Below are positions 1-11,700 of a stretch of DNA of 64,000 nucleotides, in pieces. Every line of letters starts with the position of its first letter. Position 1 is the first letter of the stretch. The notes under the pieces were generated by a model. It was not told the origin of the DNA. It saw only the letters and a program-made list of their open reading frames with translations, and searched no databases. Source of the stretch: Macrotis lagotis (lineage: Eukaryota > Chordata > Mammalia > Peramelemorphia > Peramelidae); assembly GCF_037893015.1 (NCBI RefSeq), contig NC_133658.1, positions 289,607,719 through 289,671,718 of the forward strand, read 5' to 3'. A program made the translations under genes and the position numbers.

Positions 1-125
1 ATTAGAATTTGAACTCCTTGAAGACAGGGTCTGTTTTGGACATTTTTGTATCCTCAGCATTTTTAAAGTGTCTCTCAAAAAAAGAGTTGACTTGCTGGCT
101 TGAGTTGGTTGGTCAAGAAAATCTT

Positions 126-236
126 AGTGATTAAGCAGCACAGTAGGTAGAGCACTGGCCCTGGAGTCAGAAGGACCTGAATTCAAAGTTGACCTCAGAT
201 ACTTACTAACTGTGTGAACCTGAGCAAGTTACTTCC
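126..236 (+). repeat. SINE fragment, marsupial tRNA-derived
   Basis: Reads 'GGTAGAGCACTGGCCCTGGA' then 'GTTGACCTCAGATACTTA' and 'AACTGTGTGAACCTGAGCAA', a degraded match to the short SINE found throughout the window; the tail is lost. Confidence 0.6.
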
Positions 237-431
237 CAAAAAAGAGAAAGAAAGAAAATCCCCTCCATGGCTTCTCCTATCGCCTCCTTAGGGGGCACTC
301 ATATTCCTGCATCAATTAAGAAAACCAGAAGCCTATGAGATTAAATGAAAAGAGAAAGCAAACACAAGACTGGGGTGAGGATCTCTGACGGGGTGAGGAT
401 CTCTGACTCTTTGATAAACAATCAGTTATTT

Positions 432-585
432 GGGGGTGGCTAGGTGGTGCAGTGGATAGAACAGTGGCCCTGAGGTCAGGAGTGTCTAAGTTCAAATCCA
501 GTCTAAGATATCAATAATTATCTAGCTGTGTGGCCATAGGCAAGTCACTTAACCCCATTTGCCTTGCAAAATCTAAACAAACAAT
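432..585 (+). repeat. SINE, short marsupial tRNA-derived type
   Basis: Full unit from 'GGGGTGGCTAGGTGGTGCAG' to 'CCATTTGCCTTGCAAAATC'. A-box-like and B-box-like (GTTCAAATCC) pol III promoter motifs are visible. It faces the minus-strand SINE at 712-873. Confidence 0.85.
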
Positions 586-711
586 TCAGTTATTTGGCAA
601 ATAGAGCAGAAATTGGGAGTCTAGCTTCAGCCATTGGCTGCATGTGAATCTGGGCCTCAATAAAATGAGATGGTTATTCTAGAATTCAGGAATTATTGAC
701 CTAGGGCTTGT

Positions 712-873
712 GACTTTTTTTTTAGGTTTTTTTTTTCCAAGGCAAATGGGGTTAAGTGGCTTGCCGAAGGCCATACACCTAGGTAATTATTAAGTGTCTG
801 AGAACGGATTTGAACCCAGGTACTCCTGACTCCAAGGCTGGTGTTTTATCTACTATGTCACCTAGCCGCCCCG
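712..873 (-). repeat. SINE, short marsupial tRNA-derived type
   Basis: Poly-T head, then 'GGCAAATGGGGTTAAGTGGC', ending in 'CACCTAGCCGCCCC'. This is the reverse complement of the short SINE. Confidence 0.85.
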
Positions 874-2034
874 CTTGTGACCTTTTTGTTTTTAAAAAAA
901 TCTTGAAAATTCTATTTTAATATAGTTTAACTGCTTTATAATCTTATTTTTATTTATATTATATGTATTTGCCTATGCAAATACCTATGTATTTATATAC
1001 ATGCAATATGTGTAATATGTATTCATAATAATATATATGTATACTGTATATACTCCTATGCATGTTTATTTATTCACACCATTCTGAGAAAGGTTTGTTA
1101 GGTTTCAGTGGACTTCCCAAGGGGCCTATGATACAATAATGGTTAGGAACTCCTGCATTAGAGGATCTCAATGGGACCTTCCAAAACCAATAGTCTATGA
1201 TAATGACTGCATACCCTATGTCAAAGGAAGAAGCAAATGTGACCACTTTGATTGGGGTACTGGAGTTTGGCAGCTGTAATTTCCTGGCTTGCCCAAGCAC
1301 TGTTGGCCCTATCCTAAGAAAAGGCTCAGCTGACTTGGCTGGTTACTGCATCCCAGAGACCAGTTTCTGCCACACCTGGGCCCTGATTTGTATGCTCCTG
1401 AGCCCTCTCTTCTGTATTCATTTTACTGTAAGCTGAATTTAGTCTTCGGTGGCTTCAAAGTCTCTCTTTTCTGAGGCCCTTCTCTTTCAAGGTTTTCTGC
1501 TCGACTTCCTCTTTCCCAGTTTTTTTTTTTTTTCCCATTCCGGGGCCTTCTTCTAGGTCTCTTTCTGTTCAAAATTTCTGAGATCTTATAACAACTCTTG
1601 ACCCTATCTCGAGTGTGAATGAATTAACTTATTAATTCATGTATTCATTCAAGAAATATTTATCCAGTGCTATCTGTATACACAACTTATTTCTAAGAAT
1701 TTGATCAGGGGGAGTAGGGCCAAAATTAAAATAAGAACAAGGCAGAATCAATTCTCTCAGAAATAGAACCTACACCCATGAAACAACTAGGGAAAGATTT
1801 CAAAGTTGGACATAAATGAGTATAAGAAATATAAATATATTGGAATGTGGGTGAAAAGAATGACCAGTACAGGGTGGAGTTAATTAGGAAAGTGGTAGAA
1901 GTGGTGAGTTCAGGACTGCATCTGATACAGACATTTTCATTTTGATCTCCTTAAACAAATTCCTTTGAAAAGAGAAGATACAAGTGTGGTGTGGAGGAAA
2001 TAATTAGAGAATAGGAGTCAGAACATCTGGCTTC

Positions 2035-2290
2035 CAGTCTCAGCTCTGCCATTCTTATAACATGAGAGGAATTTGAGAGATCATCCAATACAAATACTCT
2101 TGCCCCATTTTACAGATGGAGAAACCAAGGTTCATAGAGGCAAAGTGACTTGCATATAGACTTGCACATAGTCACAGAACAGAAGGGTAGGATTTAAACC
2201 TAGTTCTCCAACTCCAAATCCCACTTCTGCCACTGACTTACTATTTGAATGTGGGCCTCAGTTTCCTCAACTATAAAATGAAAGGGTTGA
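2035..2290. repeat. MIR-type SINE pieces
   Basis: Contains 'CCCCATTTTACAGATGGAGA', 'AAAGTGACTTGCATATAGAC' and then 'GGGCCTCAGTTTCCTCAACT'. These are reverse- and forward-orientation MIR cores lying end to end, old and diverged. Confidence 0.6.
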
Positions 2291-3289
2291 GTTTTTCCTA
2301 CTATGCACATTTTATGTTACGCCTACTATACTATGCTATCTCCATTCACTAATTAGCTGTGAGGCTTGGTCAACTCTCTTCCCATCTGTAAAATGTAGGA
2401 GTTGAATTGGATGCTCTCTAGAATCCTATTGATGCAAAGCTGTGTGTTTTCTGTACTTCTTTCTTACTGAGTCTAGAAACTACTAGTTCCTAACTCTATC
2501 CCTTATTTTTCTAGTCCCAGTAAGGCATCCCTTGGAGTATATGCTGGAAAGAAAGAAGCACCAGAAGAGAGGTTGAAGTAGTCTCCTTTTCCTACCATCC
2601 AAAAAAGTCTAAATGCCTTAGCTAACAGAGGGGCTAGTAAAGGAAGAAGCAGCTGAGCTCAAAATGCAGGAGAGAGAGGCTGACCTTCCTCCATGCCTCC
2701 TCCAGATGGTCCTCACCACTCACAGCAGCTGCTATTGACTAAACTCCCCTTCCTCCTCCACCCCCATCTCCCCATAGGACACACACAGAGGAGGAAGGCT
2801 CTTAAGCAGTAGAATGGCCAGTACAGGCTTCTCAACTTCATGTGTCTGATTCCAACCATTTGAACTGCCTGCCTCTCTTCCTGTAAAGTCCACAGCTCTT
2901 TCCTTAAAAAGAGTGAAAAGAGAATACTCATTTATTAAGCACCTACTCTAAGTCAGGCACTTTACAAATATCAATGGTGATGATCTTTCAACAGTAGGGT
3001 TAAGTGAAAAGATAGCTCAGTGGTCTAATCACCAATGTGGTAATTTTATGGTGATGAGTTCAACTGTTTCATGATGGACTAAACTGTCAGATAATATTTG
3101 GTGACAAGGCATCAACAGTAGGGCAAACTAACCTGTAATTTGATTATCTATGCTACTCAGTTTTGCAACTATACTACAACATTTCCATTACTTTAATCAA
3201 CATAATGTGCATAATGTTCATGACATGCCATCATGCATTTGATGTCATGGCCTTTTTCAATCACTAATCACAATTATTATCTCATTTGC

Positions 3290-3460
3290 TCTTCACAATA
3301 TCCTTATGAAATTAAGTTATGCTCATTTTACAATCAAGAAAACTGAGGCAGAGATTAAGTGACTTGCACATGGTCACATAGTTGTAAGCATCTGAGGTTG
3401 TATTTTAACTCAAATTTTTCTAATTCCACCACCATCTAATATACCACCTAGCTTGCCCTG
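3290..3460 (-). repeat. MIR-type SINE
   Basis: Reverse MIR core: 'CTCATTTTACAATCAAGAAA', 'AAGTGACTTGCACATGGTCA', ending near 'ATACCACCTAGCTTGCC'. A short (TC)n run follows at 3467-3485. Confidence 0.6.
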
Positions 3461-3949
3461 ATCTTTTCTCTCTCTCTCTCTCTCAAAGGTAAATATTAAA
3501 GCTGGAGCAATGGCCCTTGGCCCAGTTCTCCTTGCTACTGCACTGAGCTGTGAATTAGCAAAGTGTCTAGTGGGAATAAGTGGTTCCCTTAGTAGTAACT
3601 GAAAAGCTTTTTAAAAAAAGTTCTCACAGCTATGGATAGGACATATATTGTTAATCAAACAAGAGCTGGAAGCAATTACAAAAGATAAAATAGATAAATG
3701 ATTATTGAAAATGAAAAACTTCTACATATAACATTAATGCATTTAGGATAAGAAAGGAATGGTTAAATGGGAAAAATAGCTTTGTATCAAACTTCTCTGA
3801 CAAGGGTTTGGAATCTTGGAATCCAGGATATATAAACAATAAAAAAAACACACATAACAACACCCATATAGATACATATGTGTGTATGTCATTCCCTAAT
3901 AGATAAGTGTAGTCAAGGATATGAACTGCAAAGTATTCACAAATCATAT

Positions 3950-4440
3950 GAAAAAATGCTCCAAATCATTAATAATTAGAGAAATGTAAATCAAAACAAA
4001 TCTGAGATATAATCTCATACCCTGCAAATTGGCAAAAATGACCAAAAATGACAAGAATCAATGTTGGAGGAATTGTAGAACAATAGGCATACTAAAAGAT
4101 TATTAGTGGAGCTATGAAATGGTACACAATCTTAAAAAGCAATTTGGAATTATGCAAATAAAGTAATTAAAATGTTTATACCCTTTGAACCAAGGAATCC
4201 ATTGTTGGGCTTATACCCCAAGAAATTCATCAATAAGAAGAATGTCCTCATATATTCAAAAATACTTTAGAAGAGTTTTTTGTAATAGTTAAGAATTAGA
4301 AACAAAATAGATCCCCACCAATTGGACAATTGTTAAACAAATTGTGGTATGAGAATGTCATGAAATATTACTTTGCTATATGAAATGATGCATACAATGA
4401 TTAGATACAATGAACTGATGATACAAAGCGAAGTAAGCAC
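3950..4440 (+). repeat. L1-like LINE 3'-region fragment
   Basis: Carries the phrases 'TACCCTTTGAACCAAGGAAT', 'GGGCTTATACCCCAAGAAAT' and 'CACCAATTGGACAATTGTTA', which recur in order in marsupial L1 3' regions (compare 21244-21846 and 43820-44400). It lacks the final poly-A tail portion. Diverged and non-coding. Confidence 0.65.
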
Positions 4441-4459
4441 AGTCAAAAAAACAATATTC

Positions 4460-4618
4460 ATAAGGTGGCTAGGTGGCGCAATGGATAAAGCACCAGCCCT
4501 GGAGTCAGGAGGACCTGGGTTTTATGTGACCTCAGACACTTAATAATTACCTAGCTAGGTGGCCTTAAGCAAGACACTTACTCCATTACCTTGCAAAAAA
4601 CCTAAAACAAATAAACAA
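4460..4618 (+). repeat. SINE, short marsupial tRNA-derived type
   Basis: From 'GGTGGCTAGGTGGCGCAATG' to 'CATTACCTTGCAAAAAACC' with an A-rich tail. It lies just after the L1-like fragment. Confidence 0.85.
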
Positions 4619-5439
4619 AAAAACCCCAAACAATATACACAATAACTACAACAATCTAAATGGAAAGAACAACCACAAATCAAAATAATCAAAAGTAAAT
4701 ACATCAAAATTAAAAAGATCATTGAGGACTTAGATGAAGAAATATTAGAAGATACCTTCAACCTACTCCTCTGTGGAGGTAGAAGGTTGACAGTGGTTTT
4801 GGTGCATGTTTTCAGAGTTTTTCAATGTATTGAGCTGATTTTTTTCTTATAAAAAATTCTATTTCTTCTGTGATGACTTTCTGGGAAGGGGATATAGAGG
4901 GATATTTGGATAATGTGATGATGTAAGAAACAGAAAATATCAATTAAAAACATTTTTTAAAAATATACCAACAAGTTTTCTCTCTCTCTGTCCCTTTCCC
5001 CACCCCTGTCCCTTTCTCCACCCTCTCTCTCTCAGTCATCTTAACAATCCTCAACTATCATCAAGGCCAAATTCCCTTTATTTTATCACCTCCCCCCCTC
5101 ACCCAACACACAGGCACACACACACTCAAAACTTTTGACTTCCAGTTTCTTAAGCTTTGGCAGTAAGGGGAAGCCTATGAACTCTTTCTCAGAATGATGT
5201 TTTAAAATGTATAAAATACATTCGATTACAAATGAAACCAATTACATTTAAAAGTAGATATTTAAAAAGTTCACAGACCTCACAGTAAGAATTTCTGACT
5301 TATTTTCTTCTTGAAGACCACCCCTGGAGTTCATTTTAATCTGATTTCACAGTAATAAAGATGGTTTCTTGTGTCAGAATGGGGGCATCATATAGTGTGA
5401 CTTGCTCTGATCTTGAATTTTTTCTAAAGAAAATCAGCA

Positions 5440-5600
5440 TGGCATGGCAGAAAGAACTTTGAACCTAGAGTCAGAAATCCCAACTGAGCTCACAGTACAG
5501 CCTCTTTCATAGAACTTGATATGTGATATTGGGCAAGTGACTTAACCTTAAGTGGAATCAGTTTTCTTATCTGTAAAATGAAGAGGTTGAAAAAGAAAAT
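5440..5600 (+). repeat. MIR-type SINE
   Basis: Forward core: 'TTGGGCAAGTGACTTAACCT' followed by 'TTTTCTTATCTGTAAAATGA'. Confidence 0.55.
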
Positions 5601-6734
5601 ATAGCAAAAAAAAAAAAACCCCTAAAAAAAAGAAAAAGAAAATATTAATACTTATACTGTACTCTGCAATTCAGGTTCTGGTCTACTAGAAATGATATAA
5701 TTTACCATTTTACACCTAAGGTATTTATAATTTAGAGAGATGATCAAACTGCCATAGTCTCCCATGTTCCTGGGCATGATCCTCTGCCCCAAGATTCCCA
5801 ATAACACTTAAAGAAATCTTAAACAAGGAAAAATATCTTAAAATACAGTCTATAGTAGCATTTCAGAAGGTAACATCCAAATCACTACCCTCTTCCTCCA
5901 AGACTAGTGTCACTCCTAGAGTTAAACAAAGGAACCTCCTACTTCCAAAAGATATCTTAATCCCTTCTCAATGTAGAAGGCCAATTTACCATTCACTTCA
6001 GGGGGGCAGGTTAAGAGATTTCCTTCAGATGGGTCAATAACCAAATCACTTCAAGGTTGGGGAAGACGTAGTTAAATTTGCTTATCATCTTCACTCCATT
6101 TTTCTAAGAAAAACCATTGTGTTCTTTTGTTCTTCTCTATCATCTCTTTTCCAAGGGGTTTTTCCCAAAAGTTTGGAAAGGCCTTTACAGAAATATATTA
6201 TTTCTTAAGAAACTAAAAAGGTTGTTAATAGGCTAATATATCTGTCCCCCTTATCTTGTGAAAGTGTTCTGAGGATTGAATATGATATTGTATGTGAAAG
6301 GAGTTTGAAAACTGCTAAGTGTGGTATAAGGTATTATTATTATTACTATTATTATTATTATCATTATTTCTCTACTTTTTAAAAATCTTTAATCTTTTTT
6401 TAAAGAGAATGACTTTCACAGAGCAGGAAAATTCAGCAGCAAATGATGGTGAAGTTTGCCTCTAGCCTCTTAGAAAGGAGGTGATGGACCACAGGTGCAG
6501 TGACAGATATTTTTAAAAAATACATAAATAAACTTTAATATTGGGTTTAGTGGGGGGGAAATGATTCAGCAGAAAATCCACTTGAATTCTCAGTCTAGAA
6601 CAATTAATCATCCTTGGAGAATTGAGGTTCAAATTCTACCTCAGATATTAGTTGAATTACCCTGAGCAAATCACTAAAAATCACTCTCAGAAAAGTTAAA
6701 TAGGAGTAATGATAGTACCTACCATACTAGGCAG

Positions 6735-6965
6735 CTAAGTGGCTTGGAATCAGGGAGAATCATCTTCATGAGTTCAAATCCTGATTCTGGTATTTACTAG
6801 CTAGGTGACCCTAGGCAAATCACTTAACCCTATTTGTTTCACTTTATAAAATCTGGGAAAAGAGCTGGAGAAGGAAATGGTAAACCAAACCAGTATTTTT
6901 TGCCAAGAAAACCCCAAAATAAGATCACAAAAAGTCAGACATGTCTGAAGACAAATGAACTAGTT
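6735..6965 (+). repeat. SINE, long marsupial type (MAR1-like)
   Basis: Starts like the short SINE but continues through 'AGAGCTGGAGAAGGAAATGG', 'CCAAGAAAACCCCAAAATAA' and 'AAAAAGTCAGACATGTCTGA'. This longer tail defines the second SINE family in the window. Confidence 0.75.
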
Positions 6966-7759
6966 TATGTAAAGTGCTCTGCAAGTCTTAAAAGGACTAT
7001 ATAAATGCTATCATATATTATTATTTAAAAAATACAGAAGATACTAGTTACAAAACTAAGACTGGGAAATTATTCACCATGTGTATCCTGACAAGAGTCT
7101 GAATCTGTCCAAGATCCAGTCTAACTTTACTTTCACCAAAAGCCCTGATTTTTCAAACCAGTGCATTATTACTAGCTAGCTACCTTCCCCATTGTTTCTT
7201 CCTTACTCTAGTTAGTTATAAGTTTATTAATCAGAGGGTTTCAAGGACTAGGGAAAGAAGAACCTTCATTCTTAAACATCCAAGAGAGGCTGCAAGCTTT
7301 TATTATCTCCAGTCCTGTTTGAGGATCGGCCTCCAAAAAAGAAAAGGGAAAAACGTGGAGGGTTTTCACCTCCATTGACAAAAAAAAAAAAAAAGAGTTT
7401 GTATTGGAATATAGGAAGGTTGCAGCTCAATTCTTTAAAGTTTCCTATTCGGACCATCCTCAGAGTAGTGAGAAGGAATTTTAGAAGCAATTTACAGCCA
7501 GAATGAGAGATATAGGAAAGTATGGATCAGAGGAAGGAATCACTTTACTGAAAAGGAACCTGAGATTCAAAGAATATAAATTCTTGTGTTATAGAAAAAA
7601 AATACACAGAACACAGAGACAGGAGAAATCTGGGTTTAAACCCTGGCTCTGGCATTTACTAGTGGTGTGCCCAAAGAAAAGGAAATGTACCTCAGTATCT
7701 AGGTCAATAGCACGTAATCAGACATAGTCTATACCAAGTAATGAATGTAAAATAAATGC

Positions 7760-7985
7760 TAACTGTTGCAGTGGATAGAGTGCTGGACCTGGTGCCAGGA
7801 AGACTCACTTTCCTGTGTTCAAAGCCAGCCTCAGACCCTTTACTATATGTGTTCCCAAGCAAGTTAACTATCCCTGTTTGGTTCAGTTTCCTCATCTGTA
7901 AAATGAACTAGAGAAGAAAATGCAAGTATTTTTGCCAAGAAAACCCCAAATGGGGATCACAAAGAGGAAATAACTGAAACCAAAC
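7760..7985 (+). repeat. SINE, long marsupial type (MAR1-like)
   Basis: Same long tail: 'CAGTTTCCTCATCTGTAAAA', 'TGCCAAGAAAACCCCAAATG', 'GAAATAACTGAAACCAAACA'. Confidence 0.75.
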
Positions 7986-8347
7986 AACATAAATGCTATC
8001 TATTTTAATGAAATTCATAATTATTATTATCTTAAAGGAGTGAACCTGAAATATGCAGAATTTCCAGAAGACATCAGTTGCAGGAACATTCCAAAAGGTA
8101 TTCAAACTCTGGGCAAGAGTTGTACTTGATGACTTTGAGATTTCTTAGAATTCTGGGATTTGGTGATCTATTAGGACTCTATTTGATATGAAAAGTAGTA
8201 TGAGGACCTTTGGGGATCCTAGTACCTTTACTCCTTTCTAGATTTTAGCTATAATCCTCTGATTTTATCTTGATGAAGATAAACATTTGTGGATCCAGCA
8301 AGCAATATAATAGTAGGCATCAGAACTCTCTTTGCTAGTGACATCTT

Positions 8348-8502
8348 TTTTTTTTTTTTTTTTGCTAGGCAATGGGGTTAAGTGGCTTGCCCAAGGCCAC
8401 ACAGCTAGGTAATTATTAAGTGTCTGAGACCGGATTTGAACCCAGGTACTCCTGACTCCAGGGCTGGTGCTTTATCCACTACGCCACCTAGCCACCCTAG
8501 TG
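8348..8502 (-). repeat. SINE, short marsupial tRNA-derived type
   Basis: Poly-T, 'GGCAATGGGGTTAAGTGGCT', 'GTCTGAGACCGGATTTGAAC', ending in 'CACCTAGCCACCC'. Close to the consensus, so relatively young. Confidence 0.9.
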
Positions 8503-9589
8503 ACATCTTTCTTGACTGATTCCATGATCCATTTATTTCTAGACTCTGCCAGCCTAGCTGCTTGTTCCTTCCTAACTTAGCTGACTTTTTCTGAGCTCAC
8601 TTCTTGCTTGCCTGTACCTTCCTTACCCTGCCTGGTCTTGTTCTACCCTGTGGAGGGACGTGTATGGGAAAATAGGATAGAAAGCAGTTATGCCCTGGAA
8701 CTCATCCAAAGGGGTTCAATGTCTCAAAGGAAAAGAGGATTTGAGTATAAGTCTTGGGCTCAAGTTCAGCCATATAGCAAGGTTACAGTATCTTTACTTT
8801 TGTAGTACAGAATCTTCTACATAGGGCTATATTGCTTGTGATCTGCGTAGTGCCTTTCAAATTGTTGGAGTAAAGGTGATTACCAAGACCAAAGATCTCA
8901 CATTTCCCATGGAAGCTCTCTTGCCTTGAGAGGACTTAACCTTCTTGTATAAGAATGAGAGAAAAACAACCAATCATGCAAATGAGTCAAACCCCAAAGA
9001 AATTCCATCTTCAGCTCCCCATGACTCTGGTCCCAAAGCAACTAAGGTCGGCTGAACCTTTGGTGGTGACACTGTATCTGGGGCTCACGTGGCAGCTTAT
9101 CAGCCATCTCCCTTATAATATATTAAGGAAGAGCAAGAGAGAAGGGTGTTTTTGCAATGCCATTTGGGCATATTCACCCAGGCACATATATGGGGTGGCA
9201 GGGAGGCACACAATCTTTCCAAGTATAGTTGCAAAACCCGACTATCCCCTCTCTTGTAAGGAATGAACACCCATCTACTACAGGTACACATTCAACCTAG
9301 TTTTTTAATAGTGTTTGTGTGTGCCTAGATCTTTAATGTTACTTTCATTCTAAAATGACCCTTCAGAAATAAGGTGGATGTAAAACTTTAAATGTCCTTT
9401 AAATACCTGGGGGGGCCTAGGAGTATGGGTCTGGCCTTAGGCCAGAGATCCTTATCCTTATAAGCAAGAGAGAGTACTGTGTAAAAGCAAGGTTGCAACA
9501 GGCTGGTGAACCAAAGTTGAGGCAGATTGTCTCTACAAAACTCAGTCAAATGCCACCTTAAAGGTTTTGACTTTCCTTGAGTTCATAGG

Positions 9590-9755
9590 ACCATCGCAAA
9601 ATCCTAGCTTTAGAGCAGGCAGAAAGACCTTAAAGATCCAATCTCCCTCCTCTTTCTCACATTCCCACACAATCAGTAATGAATAGAACAGGGATTAGAA
9701 CCCAGATCCTCTAACATCAATAGAATTGCCCTTTCCACTCTACTATAATCTTCCC
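9590..9755 (-). repeat. MIR-type SINE
   Basis: Reverse MIR: 'GACCTTAAAGATCCAATCTC' with 'GGGATTAGAACCCAGATCCT'. Heavily diverged. Confidence 0.5.
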
Positions 9756-11557
9756 AGACTAGGCAGAAGCAGCCTGGGCATTCTAAAGCTCTGCCCACAC
9801 AACCCTGGGCCTCCTGGCCCCTGTGGGAAGTCTGAGCATTTTTCTCCCTTTACCATATAAGGCTGGACCTGGCTGGCCTGGGGTCACCCCTTTCCTGTCA
9901 TCTGGGCTGTGGAGAATGTCAGCTATGTGGGGGGAGTGGGGAGCAATGCTCAGGCCCTAATCTCCATAGTCCTTTAGACAAAATATACACAGTGAGAAAA
10001 CAATGTCCCCAACTGGGACAACAGAAGGGAGGCTCCCTGGCTTGCTCAGAAGAGAAGAGGAAGGAGCTATAGAGTAGATTCAGATCTAATGGTCCTTCCT
10101 CTGATGCCATCCCCCAAATTAGAAGTCAGATTTTCCAATCCCAAAATGCCCTTGGAGAGCATTTCTATTTTCTTTGTTTATGTTTTGTGACCTGGGGCCT
10201 TGAGTCACTGAAACCTGGTGCTGGGACCAAAGGAGGCTGGGGATAAAGACCCTTCTACAAGGACAAGTTCTTTGGAAAGTCTTCTTTGACTCCCAACATC
10301 AGGCTTACCCTTCATGATACAGAACAAAACAGTGTCTCCAAGCCCAACATGCTTGGTACCAAACAAAGGCTGCCCATGAGGATCAGAATTGAAGGTGCTT
10401 CCTTTCACAATGGTTTCCATTCTTCTCTAGAACAGACAAGGGTGGCTGGGTGCCACTTTCAGCAGGCCACTGGCTTAGTGTACACACATATCTCCTTTCC
10501 CACAGATGTACCACCAATATGATGGAAGGGTTCATTTCTTATAAGTGCAGGAGGGAAAAGTCTAGTTTACTCATTCCCAGAATCTCAGGAGAGTTGAGAA
10601 GCCCTTCAGAAGTTAGAAATGCACTTGACCTTGAATGAAAATCCCTTCTATATCCTACAGAGGACTATGCAGGCTCTTCTTTGAGGTAACTTCCTATAAA
10701 CTCATTTGGGTGACTTCCCCAGAACCATAGCTAGTAAAATTGGGGCCAGGACACCACAAACTATTTCTGAGACAACTGGCATAAAACATGGCCTCAGATC
10801 AGCTCTTTAGCTAGTATGACATAAGGGTTCATCTGGGAGTTCTAGAAGGAACTTTCCTGGTGTTTGGGGATGGGAAAGTGGGCCAACCAGTACATTTGAT
10901 TTTTAGTTAATTCTTTTTGCTCCCTAGTTGCTAAATTCTTTTAACTCTGCTACTCAGAGATTTGCCTCCACTGTAGTGCTTTTAGTACCCTATGAATCTG
11001 GTACCCTAAATATTCATCAGTGGGAGAATGAGTGAAAATAACTATGGTTATTTTGTAACCATATAATGTAATAGATTATTGTGCAGGAGGAAACAGCAAA
11101 TTCAACAAATTCAAAGCAACAAGGGAAGATTTGAATGAACTGCTTCAGAATATAGTCATAGAATATATCCTGAAATAGAATGAAATAAGCACATCCAAAA
11201 GGATGATATAGACCCAGGATGGGGAACCTTGTTTCTGCCAAGGATCATAAGGATATTTATAACACTATTCATGGGCCATACAAATCCCAACCCTAAACAA
11301 CTAGATTTATTGAATTTAGCATCCTGCCTGCAGTTGTCTTGGCAGTGCCAGATCAAATGATTAAGCAAGCTTTATAAAACTGGACTTTCCCTGCCCCTAA
11401 TATAGATAATGACTGCAATAATATTAATGAAAAGCCAAGAACAGTCCTAAAAATTGATAATGAACTTGTAGCTTCCAACTCCCAAGTAGAGCAGTAGAAG
11501 ACACCAAGAATGATAAACATAAAATTATAAACAATGGCAGATGTGGCACTCTCAGCT

Positions 11558-11700
11558 TTTTGTTTTAAATTTATTTAAGGCAGTGGGGTTAAGTGACTTG
11601 CCCAAGGTCACACAACTAAGCAATCATTAAGTATCAGAGTCCCGATTTGAACTCAGGTCTGCTTGACTCCAGGATACCACTGCACCACCTAGCTGCCCCC
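11558..11700 (-). repeat. SINE, short marsupial tRNA-derived type
   Basis: 'GGCAGTGGGGTTAAGTGACT', 'CGATTTGAACTCAGGTCTGC', ending in 'CACCACCTAGCTGCCCC'. More diverged than most copies here. Confidence 0.8.

Noticed and set aside
8348-8502. tRNA-like A and B boxes here and in the other SINEs, considered as tRNA genes
   Set aside because: They belong to dispersed SINE copies with poly-A ends and target-site duplications; no cloverleaf is preserved.
9919-10420. Minus-strand open frames of 60-70 residues in AIF1L intron 2
   Set aside because: No splice-site pairing, no repeat-independent homology and no codon pattern to support an exon.
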